A stretch of 64,000 nucleotides of DNA from Calothrix membranacea FACHB-236. GTDB lineage: Bacteria; Cyanobacteriota; Cyanobacteriia; Cyanobacteriales; Nostocaceae. The stretch lies in NCBI RefSeq assembly GCF_014696315.1, contig NZ_JACJPX010000044.1, forward strand, positions 1-64,000. The letters are read 5' to 3'. The position numbers and the translations under genes are program-made. Of this stretch, positions 1 to 8,273 are shown one piece after another (the stretch's first letter is position 1; every line of letters starts with the position of its first letter). The notes below the pieces were generated by a model, which did not search any database, was not told the DNA's origin, and saw only the letters and a program-made list of their open reading frames with translations.

Positions 1-1
1 T

Positions 2-85
2 TCTGCAACAGCATCTGCGTTGGCTTTGGGATTTAGCTTTGTGGTTTTCTTCCAACTGATGGCAGCTGCATCGAATAAGTCATAG
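2..85 (+). CDS. C-terminal fragment of an unidentified protein, probably membrane-associated
   Basis: An open frame enters from the left edge and ends at TAG 83-85. The 27 visible residues are hydrophobic (GFSFVVFFQLMAAA) and end in a short polar tail, as in the last transmembrane helix of a membrane protein. Too little is present to name a family. The next gene starts about 105 bp downstream on the same strand and could be co-transcribed. Confidence 0.4.
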   Translation, partial: SATASALALGFSFVVFFQLMAAASNKS

Positions 86-190
86 TAACTTTGTTTTGAC
101 TAGGTTGCTTTTTTAATAGCCTTATTTCTGTTTGGACTTTTCCTCGATTATCAATTCGCTGCTTCCTTGTTCTGGCAGTTTTACTTATTG

Positions 191-619
191 ATGGCTGTTT
201 TAGCCTTAATCTTACTCTTGCCAGTATACTTACAATCTCGGCATCAACAACAATTGTGGCTTTTTCTCGGTTTCAATATCAGTCTATTAGCTCTGCACTT
301 TTTGACTCTCAGTCCTGTAAAACCCTTTACAAAGTTTTATCTCGATATTAAAAATGGTATGACAATTCCGGAGGTTCAAAGCTTATTTAACCAGCGTTTT
401 CCAAAAGGGGGAAAATTTCGTCAACCGGAATGGGAACTACGTTATGGACATAATGGTGTGCTTGAAAATCGTGACCCTGCTGAAAAAGGCTTTGTAGCTA
501 TACCCGACCAGAATCTACATTACATTCTTGACCTAAGTGATGGTCGTTACAATGCAGAATGGGTGACTGTTTATTTTAAGGATGGCAAAGTCGTAGGAGC
601 TAAGTATTCGCCCGATTGA
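191..619 (+). CDS. small membrane-anchored protein with a BamE/SmpA-like tail
   Basis: The frame is also open from a TTG at 167, but the first ATG at 191 gives a 142-residue protein and is preferred. Two hydrophobic stretches occupy about residues 1-15 and 22-45. A soluble part follows, with the phrase IKNGMTIPEVQSLF and, near the end, VYFKDGKVVGAKY. A GMT-x-x-EV helix followed by a strand ending in DGKVV resembles the small SmpA/BamE-like fold; that is inference from pattern only. No family name can be given with confidence. The gene follows the partial membrane protein at the window edge. Confidence 0.6.
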   Translation: MAVLALILLLPVYLQSRHQQQLWLFLGFNISLLALHFLTLSPVKPFTKFYLDIKNGMTIPEVQSLFNQRFPKGGKFRQPEWELRYGHNGVLENRDPAEKGFVAIPDQNLHYILDLSDGRYNAEWVTVYFKDGKVVGAKYSPD

Positions 620-1416
620 TTCCGATTTGCCAAACTCATGTTAACAATTCAAGCGATCGCTTGAGTTTCTCATGAGACATTTTTGTATTCGCTAGTCAAT
701 CTTTAGCGCTTTGAATAACCCCTAATGGTTTTAGAAGAGAGGTAAATTCAGGCGAGCGCACCCTTCATTTCTCAGTACGTAAACAAATTTCCTGAGTATT
801 ATTGCAGACTAGTATTTTTTATCATAGATGTTATCTAAGGACAAAGATAATAACTTATATATATTGACATTTTTAGTTTTTCATGAGTAAGTATTTTTGA
901 TACGCAAAACATTAAATTTGTCAATCATTTTTTTAAGAACTATAAAAAGTTAGCAATAACTCGATTAAAAACTTGGTAAATACAACTCTTATCTATCGCA
1001 CTCTACCAAGATACGAACATTTATATATTTACCTTCCTGCTATCCGTTGAGATACTGAGAACAAGCATTCAAATTATTGGTTCGCAAAAGAATTGTTTAG
1101 CAAAGTTAGTGTGATCTATACTCAACCAACCATTATCTATGATGTTTCCACAGCGAACACAATTCATCTAAACCTATAGGCAGGGTTTATAAAAATATCC
1201 TCTGAAAATTACAGGTTGGCTATTGAACCCTATCTGTTAACAACATGGCTCTCTAACCTTAATTGGTTTCCACAAATTTTCAATTAATTTTTACTAGTCA
1301 GGGTCAGCTATTTTTGGGTTGCTACAAGGTCTATTACACAAAGCTATAACAACCGAAAACTCTTGTAAGCAAGCATCTCCACTATTAACCTTCATTTTCT
1401 TCAAAGAATTAGTTCT
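620..1416. other. intergenic, AT-rich, no gene seen
   Basis: About 800 bp upstream of the PEP-CTERM gene, with no convincing ORF or RNA gene. One HIP1 site lies at 654-661. A weak inverted repeat, AGGGTT 1182-1187 against AACCCT 1226-1231, is the only structure noticed. It probably carries the promoter of the downstream surface-protein gene, but no clear -35/-10 pair could be assigned. Confidence 0.5.
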
Positions 1417-2463
1417 ATGGCAACCTTAAATTTCCTGACAAAATTCTCCGTTGCGATTACTGCTACCACAGCGCTAGGGTTTTTTGCTTCTTCAGCTAAT
1501 GCTTTATCCCTAACAAGTTCTTCTGGTACCTGGAGTAATCCAGTGGGTGGAAGTAACATCAAATATCAAAACGTTACAACAGATACAACACAAACAACAG
1601 ATCTAACATTAATAGAACAAGCTATAAAGGATAAAAGATACATAACCAAAACGACGACTGAAACAGTTACGGAAACCACAAAAGTTACAACAAATACAAA
1701 AGATGCAACAACAGGTAATACATCTACAACATCTACAACAAGTCAACCGAGTGTAGTATTAAATACTACCCTAACCTCAGAAGATATCTACAACAAAAAT
1801 AATGCAAAAAATTCCAAAAATAAAACAACCACAACGCTACTTTCAAGCACTACAGAAACTTTAACAGCTACAGAAAACCAAGTCCGTTGGGGACAAGATG
1901 TAGGCAATGGGCAAAGTGGATTGGGATTTCAAGGAGCTAGTGGAGTAGACTTTGATCTGAATAAAGTATTTCAAATTGGTACTCTGACACACTATAACAA
2001 TGCGATCGCATCTGGAACAGCTGCCTCAAAAGTAGACCTTGGACTAAATTTAAACTTTAGTGGCTTGCCTGTAGCATCACAAACCTTTAACTTTAGCTTT
2101 AATATTGACGAAACACCAAACGTAGGAAGAACTAGTGATTGCCCCTACTACAGCGTTTCTTCTTGCTCTGATAAAATTACTTTTTCTACCCCAAAAAACG
2201 TAAACACTTTTAGTCTTGCTGGCGTAGACTATACTTTACAACTGGTAGGATTTAGTGAAACACCTACTAGCACTCCTATCACTAATTTCATTTCACAAGA
2301 AGGTGGTAGCAACTCAGCTTATCTTTACGCCAAGATTACCGCTGTTCCACCAAAAAGAGTTCCTGAGTCTAGCTCTGCTTTAGGTGTAGTTGCCTTTGGT
2401 GCTTTAGCTGCTAGTTCTATGCTGAATCAAAAACAGCGAGTCAAAGCAACAGCCAAGGTATAA
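1417..2463 (+). CDS. PEP-CTERM sorted protein with choice-of-anchor K domain
   Basis: A 348-residue exported protein. A Sec signal peptide covers about residues 1-29 (hydrophobic core then SSANA). A Thr-rich low-complexity stretch spans about 65-155. The middle (ENQVRWGQDVGN, GTLTHYNNAIASGTAASKVDL, FNFSFNIDETPN) matches what I know of the choice-of-anchor K domain of cyanobacterial PEP-CTERM proteins. The C-terminus carries VPESSSALGVVAFGALAASS followed by basic residues, the exosortase sorting signal: PEP-like motif, transmembrane helix, positive cluster. The family is thought to be anchored or released at the cell surface or in the exopolysaccharide. No exosortase gene lies in the window. 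The long Thr-rich insertion before the domain is unusual. Its exact function is unknown. Confidence 0.85.
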   Translation: MATLNFLTKFSVAITATTALGFFASSANALSLTSSSGTWSNPVGGSNIKYQNVTTDTTQTTDLTLIEQAIKDKRYITKTTTETVTETTKVTTNTKDATTGNTSTTSTTSQPSVVLNTTLTSEDIYNKNNAKNSKNKTTTTLLSSTTETLTATENQVRWGQDVGNGQSGLGFQGASGVDFDLNKVFQIGTLTHYNNAIASGTAASKVDLGLNLNFSGLPVASQTFNFSFNIDETPNVGRTSDCPYYSVSSCSDKITFSTPKNVNTFSLAGVDYTLQLVGFSETPTSTPITNFISQEGGSNSAYLYAKITAVPPKRVPESSSALGVVAFGALAASSMLNQKQRVKATAKV

Positions 2464-2659
2464 GTTCATCAATTTCAGTTATTGCCAACCTGTTATTTTT
2501 ACAGCTGTTTCTTACAAAGTAAGAGGCAGCAATTTTTTATTTGAAGCTTCTTAGCTAAGTTAGCTAAAAACTGGGAATAATATAATAGCGATTTTTATGC
2601 AGTCAATCTGCGAATAGATTAGTATAAATTATTCTAATTGCCCTTCACATTAAGTCACT

Positions 2660-4111
2660 ATGAAAGATATTCAGGGAGGATTAAAATTTGTTGAACAACT
2701 AATTTATGCCAAGACTGGAAAATCTCTAACGGATATTCAAAAAGCAGTCCTGCAAGAATCTTGGGATGGGCAAAGAAAGACTTATAACCAGATTGCCGAA
2801 GAATTCCAATATTCTGCAAGTTATATTAAACAAACTGTAGCCCCGCAATTATGGAAACTGCTATCGGAAGTCCTAGGGGAAAAAGTCAATAAAACTAATA
2901 TTCATGCTGTAATTGAAAGGCGACGGGCAAATCAAACTTCTACTAGAAGTCAAAACTTAATTGAAAGATTGAGAAAGCGATTAGAGCCTTATTATACTGG
3001 GCAGTTACAGTATGTTACTTTAGAAACAATTGAAAATACTTCATTCAAAAACCATACTAAACCACTGTCTGCAGCTACACAATTAATTATAGAAAGTTAT
3101 CAAAAGACTGTAGAGTTAGAACTACCAAAAGGCTACGTACCTTTAAATTCTGCTTTTTACATTGAGCGAATTCCTAATGAACGTAGATGTTATGAGGAAA
3201 TTATCAATGCAGGATCTCTAATTCAGATTAAAGCACCAAGACAAATGGGTAAAACCTCTGTCATGGTTAGAGTTTTGGCTCACGCAGTTACCCTAGGTTA
3301 TCAAACTGTCAGCTTGAATTTTTTACAAGCAGATAAGAAAATTTTGACTGACTTAAATAAATTATTGCGCTGGGTGTGTGCCAATATTACCCATAAACTC
3401 AAGCTCAAAAATAAGCTAGATGATTACTGGGATGAAGATTTAGGTAGTAAAGCAAACTGCACGCTTTATTTACAAGAATACCTGCTCCCGCAAATAGAAA
3501 ATCCTCTAGTATTGGCTTTAGATGAAGTCAACGAGATTTTTGAGTATCCTGAAATTGCTCAAGATTTTTTATGTCTTTTACGTTCTTGGCATGAGGACGC
3601 TAAAGATAGTGAAATATGGCAGAAACTTCGACTAATAGTAAGTAACTCTACACAATTTTATATTCCATTAAGTATTGCTCCATTTCAGGTTGGTTTTTCA
3701 GTGCAGCTGCGCTCATTTAACTGGGAGCAAGTACAAGATTTAGCACAGCGTCATCAACTTAATATCTCAATAGGCAATTTAGCTGAACTTATGTGGCTGG
3801 TAGCTGGTCATCCTTATCTGCTACGTGTAGCTTTTTACCATCTAGCACACCAAGATTTAACTTGGGAACAACTGATACAAACTGCAGCTTCCAATACAGG
3901 AATTTATAGTGAATATCTTCACCAACACTTATGGTATTTACAACAGCATCCAGACCTTGCAGCAGCCTTTGAGCAAGTACTAAAAGCAAAAGCACCAATA
4001 GAGTTAGAGCCAGTACAAGCTTTTAAGTTACATAGTATGGGTTTGGTGAATATGCTAAATAATCAGGTGATGATTAGTTGCGATTTATATCAGCGTTATT
4101 TTGGTAGATAA
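2660..4111 (+). CDS. AAA-like ATPase with N-terminal HTH (VMAP-type)
   Basis: A 483-residue protein. Residues about 10-90 form the helical N-terminal module (LTDIQKAVLQESWDGQRKTY, NQIAEEFQYSASYIKQ) that I recognise from cyanobacterial vWA-MoxR-associated proteins and AAA/WD40 fusions. After a linker comes a P-loop ATPase of the AAA-like (AAA_35) type: Walker A APRQMGKTS at about 192-200 and Walker B LVLALDEV at about 283-290. The C-terminal third (QVQDLAQRH, GHPYLLRVAFYHL) is the helical extension usual for this ATPase class. Such proteins are regarded as sensors or conflict-system components, but no partner effector is adjacent here and no substrate can be stated. It stands alone and converges with the sugar transferase gene across a hairpin. 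Confidence 0.8.
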   Translation: MKDIQGGLKFVEQLIYAKTGKSLTDIQKAVLQESWDGQRKTYNQIAEEFQYSASYIKQTVAPQLWKLLSEVLGEKVNKTNIHAVIERRRANQTSTRSQNLIERLRKRLEPYYTGQLQYVTLETIENTSFKNHTKPLSAATQLIIESYQKTVELELPKGYVPLNSAFYIERIPNERRCYEEIINAGSLIQIKAPRQMGKTSVMVRVLAHAVTLGYQTVSLNFLQADKKILTDLNKLLRWVCANITHKLKLKNKLDDYWDEDLGSKANCTLYLQEYLLPQIENPLVLALDEVNEIFEYPEIAQDFLCLLRSWHEDAKDSEIWQKLRLIVSNSTQFYIPLSIAPFQVGFSVQLRSFNWEQVQDLAQRHQLNISIGNLAELMWLVAGHPYLLRVAFYHLAHQDLTWEQLIQTAASNTGIYSEYLHQHLWYLQQHPDLAAAFEQVLKAKAPIELEPVQAFKLHSMGLVNMLNNQVMISCDLYQRYFGR

Positions 4112-4126
4112 TTATTTGATAAAGTA

Positions 4127-4155
4127 ATGCCCAAGCTAATTGTACGCTTGGGCAT
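4127..4155. terminator. hairpin between convergent genes
   Basis: A perfect 10-bp stem, ATGCCCAAGC 4127-4136 with GCTTGGGCAT 4146-4155, around a 9-nt loop. It sits 16 bp after the AAA-like gene and 60 bp beyond the end of the convergent minus-strand gene, so it could serve both directions. There is no strong T-run. Confidence 0.6.
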
Positions 4156-4215
4156 TGGCAATAATTAATTTTGGAAGTTATAAATTACCAACCGACTAAA
4201 AATCAAGGTAATTGG

Positions 4216-5253
4216 CTAAACTGCACCACTATTTCTATTAAATAGAATGGCTAAAGTTTTGAAAATTAGCTTGAAATCATACAGTAAACTCCAATTTTTT
4301 TGATACTGCAAATCCAAGCGGATTACATCTTCAAAACTACGTACTTTAGACCGTCCGTTTACTTGCCATTCGCCAGTCATACCTGGTTTTACATCTAATC
4401 GTTGCCACTCAGGTACTTCATAGCGTTCTACTTCATCAGGGGTTGGAGGTCTAGTACCAACTAAACTCATGTCTCCTTTAAGAACATTCCAGAATTGCGG
4501 TAATTCATCTAGACTAGTGCGCCGTAAAAAGCGTCCTACCCGCGTTACTCTAGGATCGCTCTCATTCTTAAAGAAAGCTCCTTGCACTTGGTTTTGGACT
4601 TGGGATTTTTTGGCTTCTGCATCCACACACATGGAGCGGAATTTCCAAATTCCAAAACGTTTACCCATCCAACCACAGCGAGTTTGTCTAAAGAAAAGGG
4701 GGCCGGGATCGTCAATTTGAATAGCAATTGTAATGGGAATTAATAAGACTCCTGTAATTACCAAGCCTACCAGTGCCCCAACAATGTCAATCAACCGCTT
4801 TATCCAAGATGCCACAGAAGGATGAGTAGTAGGTAACGACTCAACCTTGCGAGCAGAAAACTTGTGGTTTTCCACAAGGTGGTTTTGTCCATGCGGTGAT
4901 AAACTGCTGAGAGATTCAATGGAAAAAACTTGATCTAAACCTGTGAGGTTAAGAACTGCCATTACCTGAGGTGTCACATTTCGCAATATAATGGCGATTC
5001 TCTTTTCCTGAGCAGTTTTAAAATTACTGACTAGCGCACCTAAACCACTGCTATCCATAAAAGTAGTTTGGTGAAAGTCAATAATGATTTGTTTTATATG
5101 AGAGTGTTCCAGGGTTAACTCTTGGCAGATTTGCTTAAAGCCTACGGCCTCAAGCACACTCAATCGCTTGGGTACCTGGACTACAGCCATGTCATTTAGG
5201 GAAGTCACCGGGAAATCGACCGCTTTGGGTTGGCTATTTATGAAGCTTTGCAC
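4216..5253 (-). CDS. STAS domain fused to polyprenyl-phosphate sugar-1-P transferase
   Basis: A 345-residue two-domain protein. Residues about 15-115 are a STAS (anti-sigma-antagonist-like) domain, with the motif FMDSSGLGALV around the Ser that is phosphorylated in SpoIIAA-type proteins. Residues about 150-345 are a bacterial sugar transferase: membrane re-entrant helix DIVGALVGLVITGVLLI, then KFRSM, RRTSLDELPQFWNVLKGDMS, LVGTRPP and VKPGMTGEWQ. This family transfers a sugar-1-phosphate from a UDP-sugar to undecaprenyl phosphate, the first step of exopolysaccharide repeat-unit synthesis, at the inner membrane. The fused STAS domain suggests control by a phosphorylation cascade or membrane partner (inference). 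No other polysaccharide genes are adjacent; the nearest glycosyltransferase is 8 kb away. Confidence 0.9.
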   Translation of the reverse strand: MQSFINSQPKAVDFPVTSLNDMAVVQVPKRLSVLEAVGFKQICQELTLEHSHIKQIIIDFHQTTFMDSSGLGALVSNFKTAQEKRIAIILRNVTPQVMAVLNLTGLDQVFSIESLSSLSPHGQNHLVENHKFSARKVESLPTTHPSVASWIKRLIDIVGALVGLVITGVLLIPITIAIQIDDPGPLFFRQTRCGWMGKRFGIWKFRSMCVDAEAKKSQVQNQVQGAFFKNESDPRVTRVGRFLRRTSLDELPQFWNVLKGDMSLVGTRPPTPDEVERYEVPEWQRLDVKPGMTGEWQVNGRSKVRSFEDVIRLDLQYQKNWSLLYDFKLIFKTLAILFNRNSGAV

Positions 5254-5461
5254 TGTCGTTGCCGTCTAAATGTAAGCTATCAATCATTTATTTTGACGTA
5301 GATATTCTCTAACCTCATCTTGATTAAGTAGGAATCAGGACTAATCGTAAGTTATTTGGGTTGAGATTAGAGATTGCTAGCGACGATTCACAATAGAACA
5401 AGAACCAAAAAACTTACTTGCTCTCGTGACGACGCGGCGCGATCGCTTTTTTAATCATCCC

Positions 5462-6259
5462 ATGACTGCTAAAACTACGCTTAAACCTACTGCACGCCTG
5501 ATTGAGGTCTTTTCTGCTATTCAAGGGGAAGGACTGAATGTCGGGACACGTCAGATTTTTATTCGCTTTGCCTTGTGTGACTTACGCTGTCACTTTTGCG
5601 ATAGCGCCCATACTTGGAATGCACCTTCTACTTGTAGGATAGAGCGAACACCTGGATTACGAGACTTTGAAGAGCACTCGAACCCTGTCCCACTGCCCAT
5701 TTTATTAGAATGGGTCGAACGGCAAAATCAACCGTCCATACACGATAGCATTAGCTTAACGGGTGGCGAACCCTTGCTTCATGCCCCATTTTTAGAGCTA
5801 TTTCTGCCGCAAGTGCGATCGCTTATCAATCTGCCCATATATCTGGAAACTGGCGGTCATCGTCCAGAACAGTTGGCAATGATTTTGCCCTACCTCGACT
5901 CTGTAGGCATGGATTTAAAATTACCCAGTGTCAGTGGTGAAAGCTATTGGCAAGAACACGCGCAATGCCTGAAATTATCTTATGATTCACATTTAAATGT
6001 TTTTGTCAAGATAATTATTTCCCAACAGACAGATCCAACTGAGTTAGAACGTTCAGCTTTGTTAGTTGCAGATGTTAGCCCTGATATCCCAGTATTCTTA
6101 CAACCTGTAACACCTTTGCCAGTGTCCGAAAAATCTACAACAAAAACTATACTTGCCCCTACTCCTGACCAAGTTTTGCAGTGGCAAGCATTAATGAAGC
6201 GGTGGTTAAAGCGCGTTCTTGTCGTGCCTCAAACCCATAAAATGTTGAACCAGCTATAA
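5462..6259 (+). CDS. queE: 7-carboxy-7-deazaguanine synthase QueE
   Basis: A radical-SAM enzyme that converts 6-carboxy-tetrahydropterin to 7-carboxy-7-deazaguanine in the queuosine/preQ0 pathway, in the cytosol. The cluster-binding motif is C39-DLR-C43-HF-C46, the C-x3-C-x2-C type. The substrate and SAM region shows FSAIQGEG near residue 17 and SLTGGEPLL near 103. The frame also opens from a GTG at 5426, but those extra 12 residues include a HIP1 site and are not conserved-looking, so the ATG at 5462 is preferred (265 residues). It is divergent from the sugar transferase, and no other queuosine gene is nearby. Confidence 0.93.
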   Translation: MTAKTTLKPTARLIEVFSAIQGEGLNVGTRQIFIRFALCDLRCHFCDSAHTWNAPSTCRIERTPGLRDFEEHSNPVPLPILLEWVERQNQPSIHDSISLTGGEPLLHAPFLELFLPQVRSLINLPIYLETGGHRPEQLAMILPYLDSVGMDLKLPSVSGESYWQEHAQCLKLSYDSHLNVFVKIIISQQTDPTELERSALLVADVSPDIPVFLQPVTPLPVSEKSTTKTILAPTPDQVLQWQALMKRWLKRVLVVPQTHKMLNQL

Positions 6260-6284
6260 ACTACGCTGAGTTCTGAGTTTATTT

Positions 6285-6321
6285 CCTTACTCAGTACTCA
6301 GCACTCAGCACTCAGCACTTA
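6285..6321. repeat. tandem heptamers of the ACTCAGC type
   Basis: Tandem CTCAGTA/CTCAGCA units lie in the convergent spacer between queE and the DUF3318 gene and run into the stop codon of the latter. This is a short tandemly repeated repetitive (STRR) array typical of heterocystous cyanobacteria. Confidence 0.75.
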
Positions 6322-6966
6322 GTAATCAGTACTTTCATCTACTGGTCTAGATTTAGCTTTTGCTTTATTAGCACTGCGTTTGAGAGCAGAAAGGCGTGCT
6401 TCATATCTAGAACGTTGGCGTTTGCTAGGAGTATTGTCTATTAAAGTTTTTAAAGCGCTACCTAGACTCTTATAGGCGTTGGGGAGGCTATAACCAAAGC
6501 GAGTTGCTAGTGCGATCGCTTTTTCGTCAGCATCTAATAATTCTTTTAGTTGCTTTTCACCATTATTTTTTTGGTATAGTCGCCAGCCAGATACGCCACA
6601 AAGTGCTAAGGCTAAAACTAGTAACAATCCATCCTGTACCCACAACTCACCTACAGCACCACCTAAACCGATAGCCAGTGCTGCCATTTCCCAACCATCT
6701 TTGGGAATTGTGTCATTTTGAATGCGGGCGACTTCGTGCCAAAACAGCAGATTGCGCTGATCCATCGCGAGGTTATCCCATTTCACCAGGTCAATTTGGA
6801 TTTCTACCTGGTCTTTACCAATTTCTTCGCTGCGGATCAGGGGTGGATTGACCTCAGTTGTGCCTTCAACCGTGACCCAGCTCTGCAATTCTGGTGGTAG
6901 TAAGCTTTTCAACCGCCGAAGTTCACTCATTTCCGCCTTGGCAGAGGAGGTTGCATAGGATGTCAT
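6319..6966 (-). CDS. DUF3318 domain membrane protein
   Basis: A 215-residue protein of a family I know only from cyanobacteria (DUF3318). The N-terminal soluble part contains LRRLKSLLPPELQSWVTVEG and RNLLFWHEVARIQND. Two hydrophobic stretches follow at about residues 93-132 (MAALAIGLGGAVGEL, LLLVLALALCGVSGW). The C-terminal part is basic and helical (ALKTLIDNTPSKRQRSRYEAR, then Lys/Arg-rich). The function is unknown. The gene is single, with its stop codon inside a heptamer repeat array. Confidence 0.85.
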   Translation of the reverse strand: MTSYATSSAKAEMSELRRLKSLLPPELQSWVTVEGTTEVNPPLIRSEEIGKDQVEIQIDLVKWDNLAMDQRNLLFWHEVARIQNDTIPKDGWEMAALAIGLGGAVGELWVQDGLLLVLALALCGVSGWRLYQKNNGEKQLKELLDADEKAIALATRFGYSLPNAYKSLGSALKTLIDNTPSKRQRSRYEARLSALKRSANKAKAKSRPVDESTDY

Positions 6967-7043
6967 AAAATCCAGCCCTAGAAAAATTCAGTATATAGTG
7001 AGGGTATCACTTTGGAGTATAGCTATTTAAGTGATAATTCGCC

Positions 7044-7601
7044 TCAATCGTGAGGAAAACTTCCTCGTTTTTTCCTAGCTTCCATTGCTTTTTCGAGGAT
7101 TTCTAGTAATCCAGGGGCTTCTTCTTGAATACTCAGTAAAAGTCTTTCCCCAAGTTCGATATTTCCTGGATCGTGGCCTGTTTCCATAACCTCTTTCAGG
7201 CGTGGCATCGCTATGCTATCAACAATTTGGATTAATCCACTCAAACAACGATTAAATTGTTTTTCTGTAAGAATCGAGTCTTCCAGGGGAAACTCAATAA
7301 TGGCCCGAATTTCGCCGTCAGATGGGTCATACTCCCATTGCAGCATTTTGGTTTCCCAGGAAATGGCAAGCATTGTCTGGAGGATAGCTCCTTTATAAGG
7401 ATGCTCTTGAACACCTGCTAATACTTGAGGTGCAAATACTCGAAAAAACTTGCCCTCCTCATCCAATTGCACAACAATTAGGAAGTCTTCTAGGTGATCA
7501 GCTTCCACACCTGTGATAATACGATCTTCCTCGTCATCAAAGCGATATTCCCAACCAAGGTTGTCTAAGTATTTGGCAATCTGTGTCAGATTAGCTCCCA
7601 T
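7044..7601 (-). CDS. YbjN/T3SS-chaperone-like protein of unknown function
   Basis: A 185-residue acidic protein starting MGANLTQIAKYLDNLGWEY. The alternation of a short helix, strands (DRIITGVEA, FLIVVQLDEEGKFFRVFA), a helix and further strands (LQWEYDPSDGEIRAIIEFPL) resembles the YbjN/tetrameric chaperone-like fold found in many cyanobacterial hypothetical proteins. No catalytic motif, signal peptide or membrane segment is seen. It lies 77 bp upstream of the DUF3318 gene on the same strand and may be co-transcribed with it. Confidence 0.7.
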   Translation of the reverse strand: MGANLTQIAKYLDNLGWEYRFDDEEDRIITGVEADHLEDFLIVVQLDEEGKFFRVFAPQVLAGVQEHPYKGAILQTMLAISWETKMLQWEYDPSDGEIRAIIEFPLEDSILTEKQFNRCLSGLIQIVDSIAMPRLKEVMETGHDPGNIELGERLLLSIQEEAPGLLEILEKAMEARKKRGSFPHD

Positions 7602-8273
7602 AAAAGCCTCACAAGGAACGGTGGAGCAGCTGTTACCAAATCTAGTTTAACCTGCTAGCGGCCTATGCTTAGGTTGGTATGGTTACTTCTGTTTTCATCA
7701 GAGTATGCAATCCATCTCTTGATGATTAATCAGTTTTGGACTGCTCCATCAAAGTCAAAAGTCATCTTGAAAATTTTACCGCAGGGCAACGCACTTTGCA
7801 GCTTTTCGTAAAAACAGAAATAATTGTATTCCCATATTTAAATGCGTTTTTGATAATAGCCATCTCGTTGTTAGGCTTTATATATAGGTAATTTTGGTGT
7901 GATTTGTCAAAAATTATTGTATAGACATTATTTGATTAGTTTAAAAATTTAGAAAATCTAAATTAATACATAATTTTGATGGATTTTATATATTTACTCG
8001 TTTTTTTAAAACTCTAAAAAACATTAATTTTTGTGATAACTTTAGCTTTTATCTATTAAAATTTATTTTTAAAAGTTTGTTCTGTACAAAAGGAGATTTT
8101 TAAAATAAAGCTAGATTTACTATTTTCATCTAATATTTTGGAAGGGTTAAAAATCAGCTAAAAACAAGTTCATCAACGAGTCACAAAAAGTTTTATATTA
8201 CAGACATCTACTTATTGTCATAAAGAAATTGTAGTAGTAAACACATTATTGTTTGGTAAATGTCCATAAATTT
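7602..8273. other. intergenic, strongly AT-rich
   Basis: About 670 bp between the divergent YbjN-like gene and natF. No ORF, RNA gene or clean repeat was found. I looked for an NtcA box (GTA-N8-TAC), which would be expected before a nitrogen-related transporter, and did not find a convincing one. Promoters for both flanking genes must lie here. Confidence 0.5.

Noticed and set aside
5426-5461. N-terminal extension of QueE from GTG
   Set aside because: The extra residues include translated HIP1 sequence and lack family similarity; ATG 5462 fits the family start better.
7602-8273. NtcA box before natF
   Set aside because: No GTA-N8-TAC with a suitably placed -10 element was found in the spacer.
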